Below, one piece after another: positions 7,531-14,800 of a stretch of DNA of 19,511 nucleotides. A program made the position numbers and the translations under genes. Every line of letters begins with the position of its first letter. Positions within the stretch are counted from its first letter, which is position 1. The stretch spans positions 2,822 through 22,332 of the forward strand of contig DBVV01000077.1 of assembly GCA_002308795.1 (NCBI GenBank), written 5' to 3'. The notes under the pieces are model-generated. The model saw only the letters and a list, made by a program, of their open reading frames with translations, did no database searches and was not told the DNA's origin. The DNA is from Mageeibacillus sp. UBA1255 (lineage in GTDB: Bacteria > Bacillota > Clostridia > UBA1212 > UBA1255).

Positions 7531-7665
7531 ACGGACACGGTTGCAACGGAGGGGTTGCAGGGGAAACAATGCGACGCATTGGTGCCCCCACAAGTAGCCG
7601 AGTGGGTTGCCACGAGGGAAAGACCGAGCACCGCCGGTCTCTACTTGCGCATAATTTGTGTAATA
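7531..7665 (+). other. Putative origin of transfer (oriT)
   Basis: This non-coding stretch lies directly upstream of the MobC-like and relaxase genes, the usual oriT position. It contains three GGTTGC boxes (7539, 7553, 7605), a 15-bp palindrome CAATGCGACGCATTG (7567-7581) and an inverted repeat AGACCG/CGGTCT (7621-7626 and 7635-7640). The last is followed directly by CTACTTGCGCATAATTT (7641-7657). An inverted repeat followed within a few bases by a GCGC-containing nick region is the arrangement of MOBP-type origins, so the nick may lie around 7645-7652. The nick position is inference from this arrangement, not from a sequence match I can verify. Confidence 0.6.
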
Positions 7666-7674
7666 CGGAAGCTG

Positions 7675-7760
7675 TTTTGGGAGTAATTTCGCAATATCTG
7701 TTCATTTATGGACTGATATTTTGTGTAATTGCTTGAAATTTCTTGAAATTACTCCCAAAA
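7675..7760 (+). promoter_or_regulatory. Long inverted repeat upstream of the mobilization genes
   Basis: The arms TTTTGGGAGTAATTTC (7675-7690) and GAAATTACTCCCAAAA (7745-7760) are perfect 16-bp complements, 54 bp apart. Inside, GCAAT (7691-7695) can pair with ATTGC (7728-7732), so the whole could extrude or fold as one stem in DNA or in the leader RNA. It ends about 40 bp before the start codon at 7802. A binding site for the ribbon-helix-helix MobC-like protein (autoregulation) or a leader structure are the main possibilities. I could not pick a convincing promoter here. Confidence 0.5.
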
Positions 7761-7801
7761 ACGACAGCGGTGCAGAAGTATCAGCAAAAGGAGAGAATAA
7801 A

Positions 7802-8305
7802 ATGACGAGTTTTGATGAGACGACGAGTGAGAATTTGGAGAATCATTCGGTGAATGATTCGAAAAAATTAACACGCGGCACCACTGTTCGGCTCAGCCCC
7901 GAGGCGGATCAGGTCGTGCGCGAGCTGTCCGACGAGTTTAAGCTGCCGTATGCACAAATTATCAGAATTGCGGTCGAAGATCGCCTCGCGTCGTACCTTG
8001 GTACGGTGCGGTATATTGACACGGAGACAGCCGTGACGCTCAACAATAACATCGCCAAGCTCGGCAATGTGATGGTTGGGATTAAAAAAGAATTATCTGC
8101 AATCGGGCGTAACTATAACCAAGAGATTCGGTTGATGAACGAAGGTTATGTAAGGCGGCACGATGGCGCGGACCGGGATAACGAAGATGAAAATCGCAGT
8201 TCGCACAGCTCCGTTTTGGATGTCGATAAGGTTGAAAAGCTGGTGCAGCAGTATCAGCGTTCGACTGACGAACTCGGGAGGAAGTTATGGCTTACACGAC
8301 AGTAA
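7802..8305 (+). CDS. MobC-like mobilization accessory protein
   Basis: A 167-aa protein; ATG 7802 is preceded by AAAGGAGAG (7787-7795), whereas the longer frame from 7721 would start inside the inverted repeat. Residues 23-65 (TRGTTVRLSPEADQVVRELS ... YAQIIRIAVEDRL) form a ribbon-helix-helix DNA-binding fold. Residues 86-110 contain LGNVMVGIKKELSAIGRNYNQ, which matches the MobC motif 'iGxNxNQ' (IGRNYNQ at 101-107). MobC proteins bind oriT, help the relaxase open the strands at the nick and often repress their own promoter. The acidic middle and C-terminal helix (140-160) are unassigned. The gene overlaps the relaxase start by 19 bp, so the two are translationally coupled, fitting their joint action in the relaxosome. 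Confidence 0.8.
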   Translation: MTSFDETTSENLENHSVNDSKKLTRGTTVRLSPEADQVVRELSDEFKLPYAQIIRIAVEDRLASYLGTVRYIDTETAVTLNNNIAKLGNVMVGIKKELSAIGRNYNQEIRLMNEGYVRRHDGADRDNEDENRSSHSSVLDVDKVEKLVQQYQRSTDELGRKLWLTRQ

Positions 8306-9420
8306 ATAGATTAAAAAATGTGTACATCGGCGTGGACTATCTTATGTCTGAAGAAGGACACGACGGTTCCAAAGAGCGCAACGTGGTCGTTGGATCAGTG
8401 AACATGATTCCCGACGGAATGTATTACAGACAGTTTCTGCAAGAGCTGCGTCGCGTCGATCGTCTGCGTCACCCGACACAGGCAATCAGTATCATTCAGT
8501 CGTTTTCGGCGAAGGAAATGAATCCGGAAAACTACGATGATATTGCTCTTGCAAATGAAATCGGAACTATGTTTGCGAGTGAATTTTATCCGGGTCGCCG
8601 TGCGTTAATCTGCACGCAGATTGACGGCAAGAGCGGTCTGGTGCATAACCATATACTTGTCTCTGACGCGCACATGGAGACCCTCAAAGGGTGCGACAGA
8701 AGACAGTATCACGCAAAGACAGTGATGAAAAAAACGAACGAAGTTGCGGGGAGATATATCAAGCTTGACTTCGGAGAAAAAGCGAAAGATAAGTCGACGA
8801 AGACGGAACGGGTGCGCAGAGAAAAAGGACAGTATGTGTACAAGGACGATATCCGCGCACGGATTCGAAAGGCGCTTATAGAGACTGATTTCGAGCCCAA
8901 ATTTCCGATGATTTGTCGTAAACATGGTGTCGATGTGGCGAAGAAGCACAGCGACAAGTACGGCGATTATTACACGTTCACGCTGACGGATTTGAGCAAC
9001 GTGCCGGAAGGAACGAAATTGACAACGACGAAAGCGCGGTCGTACAAGCTCGGCGATGATTATTCGCCTATATCGGTCGAACGGACGGCTCAGCTGAACT
9101 ACTCGGCGCGTGTGAATCGTGTCACGGAAATGGAAATGAAAGAGATTGACGATGAGCTCGAAGATGCGTTTTCGCAGTTTAAGCAGCCGACGGTTCCGGT
9201 CGAAGTGCAGGTCGCACAGTCCGAAGAATTTGAGGAGATCGAAGAGAAAGAGAGCGACAAAGAGGAAGCGGCGGAGAGGACGAAAAAGATGAGAGACCGG
9301 GCGAAGAAGATTCCGAAATCAGGTCTCAGCGCGGAAAAGAAGGCGGAATTGCTGAGGCGTTTCAGCAGTGTGCCGGGTGTTGTCGACGGCGACGAGTACG
9401 GTGACGATCAGTATGATTGA
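8287..9420 (+). CDS. MOBP-type relaxase (mobilization nuclease)
   Basis: A 377-aa protein with GGGAGGAA before ATG 8287, inside the end of the MobC-like gene. The N-terminal 200 residues fit the relaxase/mobilization nuclease family: an 'LKNVYIGVDYLMS' segment whose Y18 is the likely nucleophile, IIQSFS (69-74), ANEIGTMFASEF (89-100) and the metal-binding motif LVHNHILVS (H120 and H122). It would cleave one strand at oriT, stay covalently attached to the 5' end and pilot the strand into a recipient through a helper's secretion channel. The last 100 residues are highly charged (EEFEEIEEKESDKEEAAER) with no helicase or primase domain, so it is a short mobilization relaxase rather than a multidomain conjugative one. 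Nucleophile choice is inferred from motif position. Confidence 0.88.
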   Translation: MAYTTVNRLKNVYIGVDYLMSEEGHDGSKERNVVVGSVNMIPDGMYYRQFLQELRRVDRLRHPTQAISIIQSFSAKEMNPENYDDIALANEIGTMFASEFYPGRRALICTQIDGKSGLVHNHILVSDAHMETLKGCDRRQYHAKTVMKKTNEVAGRYIKLDFGEKAKDKSTKTERVRREKGQYVYKDDIRARIRKALIETDFEPKFPMICRKHGVDVAKKHSDKYGDYYTFTLTDLSNVPEGTKLTTTKARSYKLGDDYSPISVERTAQLNYSARVNRVTEMEMKEIDDELEDAFSQFKQPTVPVEVQVAQSEEFEEIEEKESDKEEAAERTKKMRDRAKKIPKSGLSAEKKAELLRRFSSVPGVVDGDEYGDDQYD

Positions 9421-9426
9421 TGACAG

Positions 9427-9458
9427 TTTCGGCGGCGAAAGTCGCCGAAATTTTTTTT
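9427..9458 (+). terminator. Intrinsic terminator after the relaxase gene
   Basis: The arms TTTCGGCG (9427-9434) and CGCCGAAA (9443-9450) form an 8-bp stem with an 8-nt loop, followed by eight T residues (9451-9458). It starts 6 bp after the relaxase stop and separates the mobilization operon from the recombinase operon. Confidence 0.85.
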
Positions 9459-9482
9459 AACAAATGAGATGATTGATTTGTA

Positions 9483-9511
9483 TTGCAAATTCAAGACTGA
9501 TGTGCTATACT
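9483..9511 (+). promoter_or_regulatory. Promoter of the recombinase operon
   Basis: A -35 TTGCAA (9483-9488), 17-bp spacer and -10 TATACT (9506-9511) with a preceding TG (extended -10). Predicted transcription start is about 9518, after the ATG at 9514, which supports using the GTG at 9544 as start codon of the first gene. Confidence 0.75.
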
Positions 9512-9543
9512 AAATGAACAAAATACTTGGAAGAGGTGGTAGC

Positions 9544-9738
9544 GTGACGCGAGCAAAAAAAGAATCGCATCCCATTGCGATTCGCATGGATAAAGGTCTT
9601 TTTGATCGTCTGGAAGATTACTGTCAGCGTTCGGGGCAACCCAAAACAGTTGCAATCGAACGCGCTGTTAAAGCATACATTGATGAGTACAATCGTAAGG
9701 AAGAGAGATATGCCAAAACGGAAGTTTCAACAGAATGA
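9544..9738 (+). CDS. Small ribbon-helix-helix (CopG/Arc-like) protein
   Basis: A 64-aa protein starting at GTG 9544 behind GGAAGAGGTGG (9530-9540). The ATG at 9514 lies upstream of the predicted transcription start and is rejected. The sequence HPIAIRMDKGLFDRLEDYCQRSGQPKTVAIERAVKAYIDEY has the typical order of a short beta strand and two helices of the ribbon-helix-helix fold. Its gene overlaps the serine recombinase gene by 29 bp, so the two are co-transcribed and probably coupled. It may repress the promoter just upstream, regulating recombinase level, or serve as a directionality or accessory factor for the recombinase; only the DNA-binding fold is supported by sequence. Confidence 0.75.
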   Translation: MTRAKKESHPIAIRMDKGLFDRLEDYCQRSGQPKTVAIERAVKAYIDEYNRKEERYAKTEVSTE

Positions 9739-11314
9739 CAATAATTTAGCGATAGCGTATTATCGTTATTCGAGTCACAGCCAAAACGAAAGTAGTATCG
9801 AGCAGCAGCGGCAGGAAGCGCACAAATATGCGGAGCAGCACTCGTTGTCGATAGTTAAAGAGTACGCAGACGCCGAGCTGTCCGGTCGAACAGAAGAGCG
9901 GCCTGAGTATCAGCTGATGCTGTCTGAAATAGATAAGATTCGCCCGGCGGTGCTGATCCTATGGAAGACGGATCGCTTGTCAAGAAATAAGGTGCATACC
10001 GTTCTTGCAAAAGCGAAAATTCGGGACGCGGGCTGTGCGATTCATTACGTTGCAGAGCCTACGCCGTCCGACACGCCTGAAAGCCGTCTGCTGGAAGGCA
10101 TTTCCGAAGAAATTGCAGAATATTATTCTGCGCAGCTGCAGGCGAATGTTCGCCGAGGAATGGAATTCAACGCGCGCAACGGCTTTTTCAATGGGCATCG
10201 GACGCTGGGTTACAAAGTCGAGGAAGGTAAGTCACGAAGTAAGAAAGTGATTCTTGATCCGGAAACGGTTCCGCTCGTTAGGCGGATTTTTACGGAGTAT
10301 GCAGGTGGCAAAGGAATGCAGAAAATCTGCGAGGATCTGAACCGGCAAGGCTTCAGAACGGTGTTCAATCGCCAATTCACGATTAACTCGATTCGCGGGA
10401 TTTTGAAGAACAAAATGTATATCGGAATTTCAAAATTCGGCGATGTTGTGACCGAAGGCGTGATTCCTCGGATTGTCTCGGATGAACTATTCCAAAGAGC
10501 CAACGTTAAGCTCGCAGAAAACAAGCGTAGAGCCTCTCAGAGCCACGTTTGCGACGAAGGGGTATCTCGATACTGGTTGAGCGGAAAATTGATTTGCGGG
10601 CATTGTGGCGCGTTTATGACGGGTATGAGCGCCCGTAGTCACACGGGAGCGACGCATTATTATTACGCGTGCGCGAATCAGCGAAAACGGAAATGCAAAA
10701 AGAAGGCAGTCCGTAAGGATGTGATTGAACAGTTTGTTGTCAATGCTCTGCTTGAATTGTTGACTGATTCTGAAGTTGTTGCTTCGCTCGCTGTCGATCT
10801 GACAGCCCAGATTAAGAGCGGGCAGAACGACGCGAGTGTGCAGTTGAAGGCAATGCAGAAGGCACTGAAGGAAACTGAGAAGCAGATCGGAAGGCTCGTC
10901 GATGCGATTCGTGCGGGAGCAATAAGCGACACGATTGTAAATACGATCAACGATCTTGAGACGCGTAAGGCTTCTATTAGCGAGGAAATCGCAGCAGAAG
11001 AAGCCCGTCTGAGATGCGTGAAGACCGTGACGGCTGAGACGATACAGAAGTTTTTTGAAAAGTTCAAAGATATACGGAAACTGGACGATACGACTGTCCG
11101 TGATTATCTTTTTGAGCATTTCATCAAGAAAATTGTTCTGTACGATGACAAGATCGTGATTGTCAGCGATACCGGGGAACGGTCGATTGATATCGAGCTG
11201 GAGCAAATTGAAGAGATTGTTGATTCTTCGTATGATGGTATGGGTTCGACTACTTCGTCGTCAGGTCCATACAAAAAAAGGGCACCATCAGGTGCCCTTT
11301 TTTTGTATGCATAA
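9710..11314 (+). CDS. Large serine recombinase (integrase of the element)
   Basis: A 534-aa protein; ATG 9710 follows AAGGAAGAGAG and lies within the ribbon-helix-helix gene. The catalytic domain is complete: AIAYYRYSS with nucleophile S21, the LSGRTEERPEYQLM segment (57-70) and KTDRLSR (86-92). The recombinase domain (about 165-265, LGYKV ... MYIGI) is followed by a zinc ribbon (C296-G-H-C299, C321, C329), a coiled coil (about 370-455) and a beta-rich end (FIKKIVLYDDKIVIV). It should integrate and excise the element by single-step att recombination. Oddly, the last 19 residues (SSSGPYKKRAPSGALFLYA) are encoded by a 16-bp sequence repeated at the right junction and by a perfect terminator, so the C-terminal tail could change with integration state. 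Length is normal for the family and the gene looks functional. Confidence 0.93.
   Translation: MPKRKFQQNDNNLAIAYYRYSSHSQNESSIEQQRQEAHKYAEQHSLSIVKEYADAELSGRTEERPEYQLMLSEIDKIRPAVLILWKTDRLSRNKVHTVLAKAKIRDAGCAIHYVAEPTPSDTPESRLLEGISEEIAEYYSAQLQANVRRGMEFNARNGFFNGHRTLGYKVEEGKSRSKKVILDPETVPLVRRIFTEYAGGKGMQKICEDLNRQGFRTVFNRQFTINSIRGILKNKMYIGISKFGDVVTEGVIPRIVSDELFQRANVKLAENKRRASQSHVCDEGVSRYWLSGKLICGHCGAFMTGMSARSHTGATHYYYACANQRKRKCKKKAVRKDVIEQFVVNALLELLTDSEVVASLAVDLTAQIKSGQNDASVQLKAMQKALKETEKQIGRLVDAIRAGAISDTIVNTINDLETRKASISEEIAAEEARLRCVKTVTAETIQKFFEKFKDIRKLDDTTVRDYLFEHFIKKIVLYDDKIVIVSDTGERSIDIELEQIEEIVDSSYDGMGSTTSSSGPYKKRAPSGALFLYA
11262..11277 (+). other. Left copy of 16-bp direct repeat, possible attachment core
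   Basis: CAGGTCCATACAAAAA at 11262-11277 recurs exactly at 11767-11782, 505 bp away. Each copy is followed by a terminator hairpin. The two copies bracket the tandem structured repeats. This could be recombination-site sequence used by the recombinase whose reading frame runs through it, or simply a duplicated terminator region. The shorter CAGGTC also ends the first structured repeat (11478-11483). Confidence 0.45.
11273..11304. terminator. Perfect bidirectional terminator overlapping the recombinase 3' end
   Basis: Seven A residues, GGGCACC (11280-11286), loop ATCA, GGTGCCC (11291-11297) and seven T residues make a fully symmetrical terminator that works on both strands. It lies inside the last codons of the recombinase gene, so transcription would end before the stop codon at 11312-11314 unless the polymerase reads through. 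This suggests the natural C-terminus was placed here by recombination or that some transcripts lack a stop codon. Confidence 0.85.
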
Positions 11315-11483
11315 CGAGGGGATTCGAACCGAGCGTTAGCAAAACAATAAGCGCAAAAAGGATAAAGTGAAAAGTGCGTAGGAACATGCCGGTGGCATGT
11401 TCCAGCGAAGGGGGTCCCTTTAAGCAAATAACGGAAAGATCAAGGATCAAGCCGGGATTTGCGTGGGCGAATCCCACCAGGTC
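11313..11483. repeat. Structured non-coding repeat, copy 1 (short hairpin form)
   Basis: A 171-bp unit with a 75-bp left arm (11313-11387) and 80-bp right arm (11404-11483) almost identical to those of copy 2. The centre is a perfect 10-bp hairpin GGAACATGCC/GGCATGTTCC (11381-11390 and 11394-11403, GGT loop). GGGATTCG (11319-11326) can pair with CGAATCCC (11468-11475), closing the unit. Alternatively GGGATT (11454-11459) pairs locally with AATCCC (11470-11475). The GATTCGAACC box resembles the T-loop complement of a tRNA but no T-stem forms. Strand of action, if transcribed, is unknown. Confidence 0.7.
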
Positions 11484-11494
11484 GTTATATATAA

Positions 11495-11772
11495 AACGAG
11501 GGGATTCGAACCGAGCGTTAGCAAAACAATAAGCGCAAAAAGGATAAAGTGAAAAGTGCGTAGGAACATCCGGTGGCCAAAGATCAGATGACTATAGGAA
11601 TTTGGCCTACCTTAATATCTTGTCCGGCGAAGCCGAGTAGATGGTAAAGAATTTCGTGTGTCCGAAATTCGTACCATCACTCGGTTCGCACAGCGAAGGG
11701 GGGTCCCTTTAAGCAAATAACGGAAAGATCAAGGATCAAGCCGGGATTTGCGTGGGCGAATCCCACCAGGTC
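11495..11772. repeat. Structured non-coding repeat, copy 2 (expanded hairpin form)
   Basis: The same 75-bp left arm (11495-11569) and 81-bp right arm (11692-11772, one extra G) as copy 1, but the centre is about 120 bp long. The centre folds into two hairpins: GGTGGCCAAA with TTTGGCCTACC (11572-11581 and 11601-11611), and a long one from 11627 to 11689. In the latter, GCGAA/TTCGC encloses CCGAGT ... GAATTTCG and CGAAATTC ... ACTCGG with a TGTGTC loop (11657-11662). The closing pair GGGATTCG (11501-11508) and CGAATCCC (11757-11764) is preserved. No reading frame spans it usefully. Confidence 0.7.
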
Positions 11773-11782
11773 CATACAAAAA
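11767..11782 (+). other. Right copy of 16-bp direct repeat, possible attachment core
   Basis: CAGGTCCATACAAAAA, identical to 11262-11277. It joins the end of structured repeat copy 2 to the terminator of the host macroglobulin-like gene, and so marks the most likely right edge of the inserted DNA. Confidence 0.45.
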
Positions 11783-11802
11783 GGGGCTGTAAAAAAAGCC
11801 CC
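11778..11802 (-). terminator. Terminator of the macroglobulin-like gene
   Basis: Read on the minus strand, GGGGCT (11802-11797) and AGCCCC (11788-11783) form a 6-bp stem with an 8-nt T-rich loop, followed by five T residues (11782-11778). It lies about 20 bp after the stop codon at 11822-11824. Its T-run is part of the 16-bp direct repeat. Confidence 0.75.
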
Positions 11803-11821
11803 CATACTTTATCTGTTCGAT

Positions 11822-14800
11822 TTATTTTTCGACTTCTTTGCAGAACCAGCTGTGATCTCCGCCTATGGTTACCAGGAGTCTTTCGGACAGACTGAATACT
11901 CCGGTGCGTGTGTTGCGCACGTAGGCGCTCTCGGCAATGAAATCTCCCTCCACGGCGCCGCGTATCACGTAGGATACGCTTATGTCAAAGCTGTATTTCG
12001 GGCATTCCACTCTGCTGCGGTCCTTGTCGTTGGCGTAGATCTTGTTGTAGATCCCGACTGAACCCGACATGTGCTGACCGCTGCGGTTGTATATGTACGC
12101 GTAAACTCTCACGTTTCCTGATTCCACGTACGAAGAACCGCCGGACTCCATGGAGAGGAATCTCGCTCCGGAAGGTATGAGGTCGTAGAGTTCAAAATAC
12201 TCGCTGACCCTTGTGGAAGTTCCTTTTATGCGAAGAGTCACAACGCAGTTGCCGCGGTAATTCTGCTCCAACGACTTGGTGACAGTAATTCTGCTTTCAT
12301 CCCGGGTTCCGCCCGAAAGAGCCTCGTCGCTGCGGCCTCTGCAATACACGCCTACTTTGGCGTCGTCGGGCAGATTGAGCTTAAGCATGTCAAGCTCCTT
12401 CTCGGAGAGCGTCAGCATGAAGCTGCGGCCCGTTGTGAGAGAGACGTTTTCCGTTGTTTCACCGATAGAGTAGGTGAATTCCATCGTTTCGCCTGCTTCC
12501 GCGGGGAGGAAGTATTTCAGGTATCCTGCGAGGGCGATCCTGTCGGAGGATATATCAGACCTGTTTTCGGAGAGCCAGACTGCAAGCTTTGCCGCGTCGT
12601 CACGGGCAATGCGGGACGCGTTCAAAAGAGCAAGACAGGAGAGGCTTACCGTGGTGTCAAAGTCCCGGGCCTCAAATTTGAGAGTCCCGTGCTCTTCGTC
12701 TTCGGAGCCGATATCCGCCTTCACCATCGAGTAGACGTCATATGCCGCGGGATAGTCGCCGCACAGAGCGAAACCGAGAGCCAGCCAGAGCTTAGCCTCC
12801 GCGGAATAATTGGCAGCTTTGTCAGCCACTGAATAGAGTGTGTCAAGCACAGGCTCGCCAACGGCGGCAAGAGAAACTATGTTCGCGATCAGTACTTCCG
12901 GGGACTCCTGTTCTTCTGAAGCAACAGCCGTTCTGCAGACGTTTGCTGTTTTTGCGACGAAGGATGAGTCAAGCGGCAGCCCGAGTGCCAGTATGGACGC
13001 GGTCAGTTTGGGGTCCGCTTCGGAGTAGGGGAAAGTGCGGAAAAGACCGTTTGAGCGATCGAAGTTCTCCGTGATCATCCGCATCAGGTCTTCCTGCTCA
13101 TCTGCGGAACTCTCTCCGTAGAGCTTTTCCCTGGCAGCCGATGCCGCGTACAACGCGATATATTCGTCGGTCCTGCCGCTTCCTCTGTTAAAGGACAATA
13201 TCCCGGCGATCCTCTCGTAGAGCGAGAAGGACGGTGTCCTGTTCGTAAACACCAGCCTTACAGGGTAATACACCGGAGATATATTCTTAAGCTCCGATAC
13301 GGATATCGTTTTGCTGACGTCGGCGGCAACGGCTGTGGTAACAAGATCGAAATCCGCCGTTGCGGCGTCACTTGCTTTTCCGCAGTTGGCGTACACCGTG
13401 ACGCGGTACCGCCCCGGCTTGTCAAGATCAAATTTCAGCCAGCATCTGTCTTTTGAATCCGCGCTTCCGGAGACCCTGTCTGTCTCATTGCCGAGAGTGT
13501 CGCAGAGTACCGCGGTATAATTGACTTTTCCGTTTGCCTCGGATCCATACGACCTTACGCTCAGGGAAACCGTATCGCCGACGATATACTGCTCGCAAAT
13601 GCCTATGTTAATGAAGAAAGGCTGTGTGCATATCACGTCGGAGACGGACGATCCGATCCTGAGTTCGCCGTTTTCTTTTCCCGCGCCTGAAAAAGCGAGC
13701 GCCGAGATCCTCCAGGAGGTGATATTGTCGGGAACCGTAAACACCAGCGTGCCGCATCCGTCTTCGTCCAGTTCAACTACGCTGTAGACCGGATTGTCCG
13801 CAAAATACTGTCTGACGTAATATCCTGCGTCGGCATTTTCGTTTTTTTGCGGTTCACCGTCAGAAAGATTGTCGTAGTCCCCTGCCGGAGCATCAACCGC
13901 TTCCGGTTCAGAGCCGGCGTAGTAGTTGCCTCGACTTACGGACATCGAATTAAAGCCTGCGGAAAGAGTAAATACAGGGACAAACCTCTGGTTCAGTATT
14001 ATCGAAGGAGTTTTGGCGCCGCCGTAGTAATAATAGTAGTAACCGACCCGGGACGCGGCTGCCCGCACAGAGCTTCTGAAGAATGCGGAGGGCTCGAGCG
14101 TCTGATCGCCAAGGGCAAAACATGCCTCGTCAACCACGCTTACGACAGCGAATCCGCCTGAAGCGCCCGGTACTTTTATGTTTACCACAGCCCGGTCTCC
14201 CGGTCTGTATTTGTCAGACGAAGCGGTGATCTCAGGCGCAAGGGCTGCTCTTGCGGTATCGAATTGAAGCTGAACGCTCACCTTCACATAGGTCCCGTTC
14301 ACGGGATCGAATACAACTGCATACAGTCTGCCGCCCGGGATCATACTGTTTGTGTATTTGAAGCTGATATTCGACGCGTATTCGATCTTCTCAATACCGT
14401 CTCCGAATACAGCAAACAGCGCGTTTTGCGCACCCGAAGGATCCCACACTTCTGCCTCTACAGTGTCGTTCAGCGAATACGATTCGTTGTTCAAAAGAAT
14501 TGTCGGAGATAACGATGACCTGCCGTACTTGAGGTCACTGTATTTGTTCTTTCCAGCGGTTCCGTTCAAAGAATAATTGAACGTATTCCTGCTTGTGTCA
14601 TCGTAGAATGTGATCTCGTAGATATAATATCCCTCAAATCCGCTGACTTCCATGAGCGGAAACTCCGCGATGCCGTTGGAGACCGGTATTCTTCCGCTGT
14701 TCACCTGTTCCTGTCTGACAGAGTACTCATAGTATTTTACGGTACGCTTGGTATACGAGTCGTACCTGGTCTTTTGGCTTTTCACGACAACGTATTTCTG

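Larger units (their letters stand above)
733..11782 (+). mobile_element. Integrative mobilizable element with replication, mobilization and serine recombinase modules
   Basis: The segment carries, in one direction, a repeat-rich control region, a replication operon (Xis-like protein, D5/SF3 helicase, SF2 helicase-nuclease, coiled-coil protein), an oriT-like region, MobC-like and relaxase genes, a ribbon-helix-helix protein and a large serine recombinase at the right end. No coupling protein or type IV secretion genes are present, so it would be mobilized by a helper rather than self-transmissible. Host-type genes resume at 11822. Both ends are approximate: the right edge is set by the 16-bp repeat at 11767-11782, the left edge lies somewhere in 733-1000. 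It could alternatively be nested inside a larger element whose recombinase ends at 732. Confidence 0.75.

Noticed and set aside
11318..11336. Possible tRNA on the minus strand, from GATTCGAACC in both structured repeats
   Set aside because: On the minus strand CTCGG and CCCCT flank the loop and do not form a T-stem; the remaining arms are missing.
11313..11772. CRISPR array
   Set aside because: Only two units of about 171 and 278 bp with long arms; no short repeats with regular spacers and no cas genes.
11313..11772. Integron attC-like cassette sites, because conserved ends enclose a variable hairpin
   Set aside because: The conserved arms are 75-81 bp, far longer than attC boxes, and there is no integron integrase or cassette gene.
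13130..13200. Thioester motif (CxEQ) in the macroglobulin-like protein
   Set aside because: The aligned segment reads FNRGSGRTDEYIALY, with no Cys or Gln at the needed places; the only CEQ (in GICEQYIVGD) lies in the A2M core domain, not at a thioester position.
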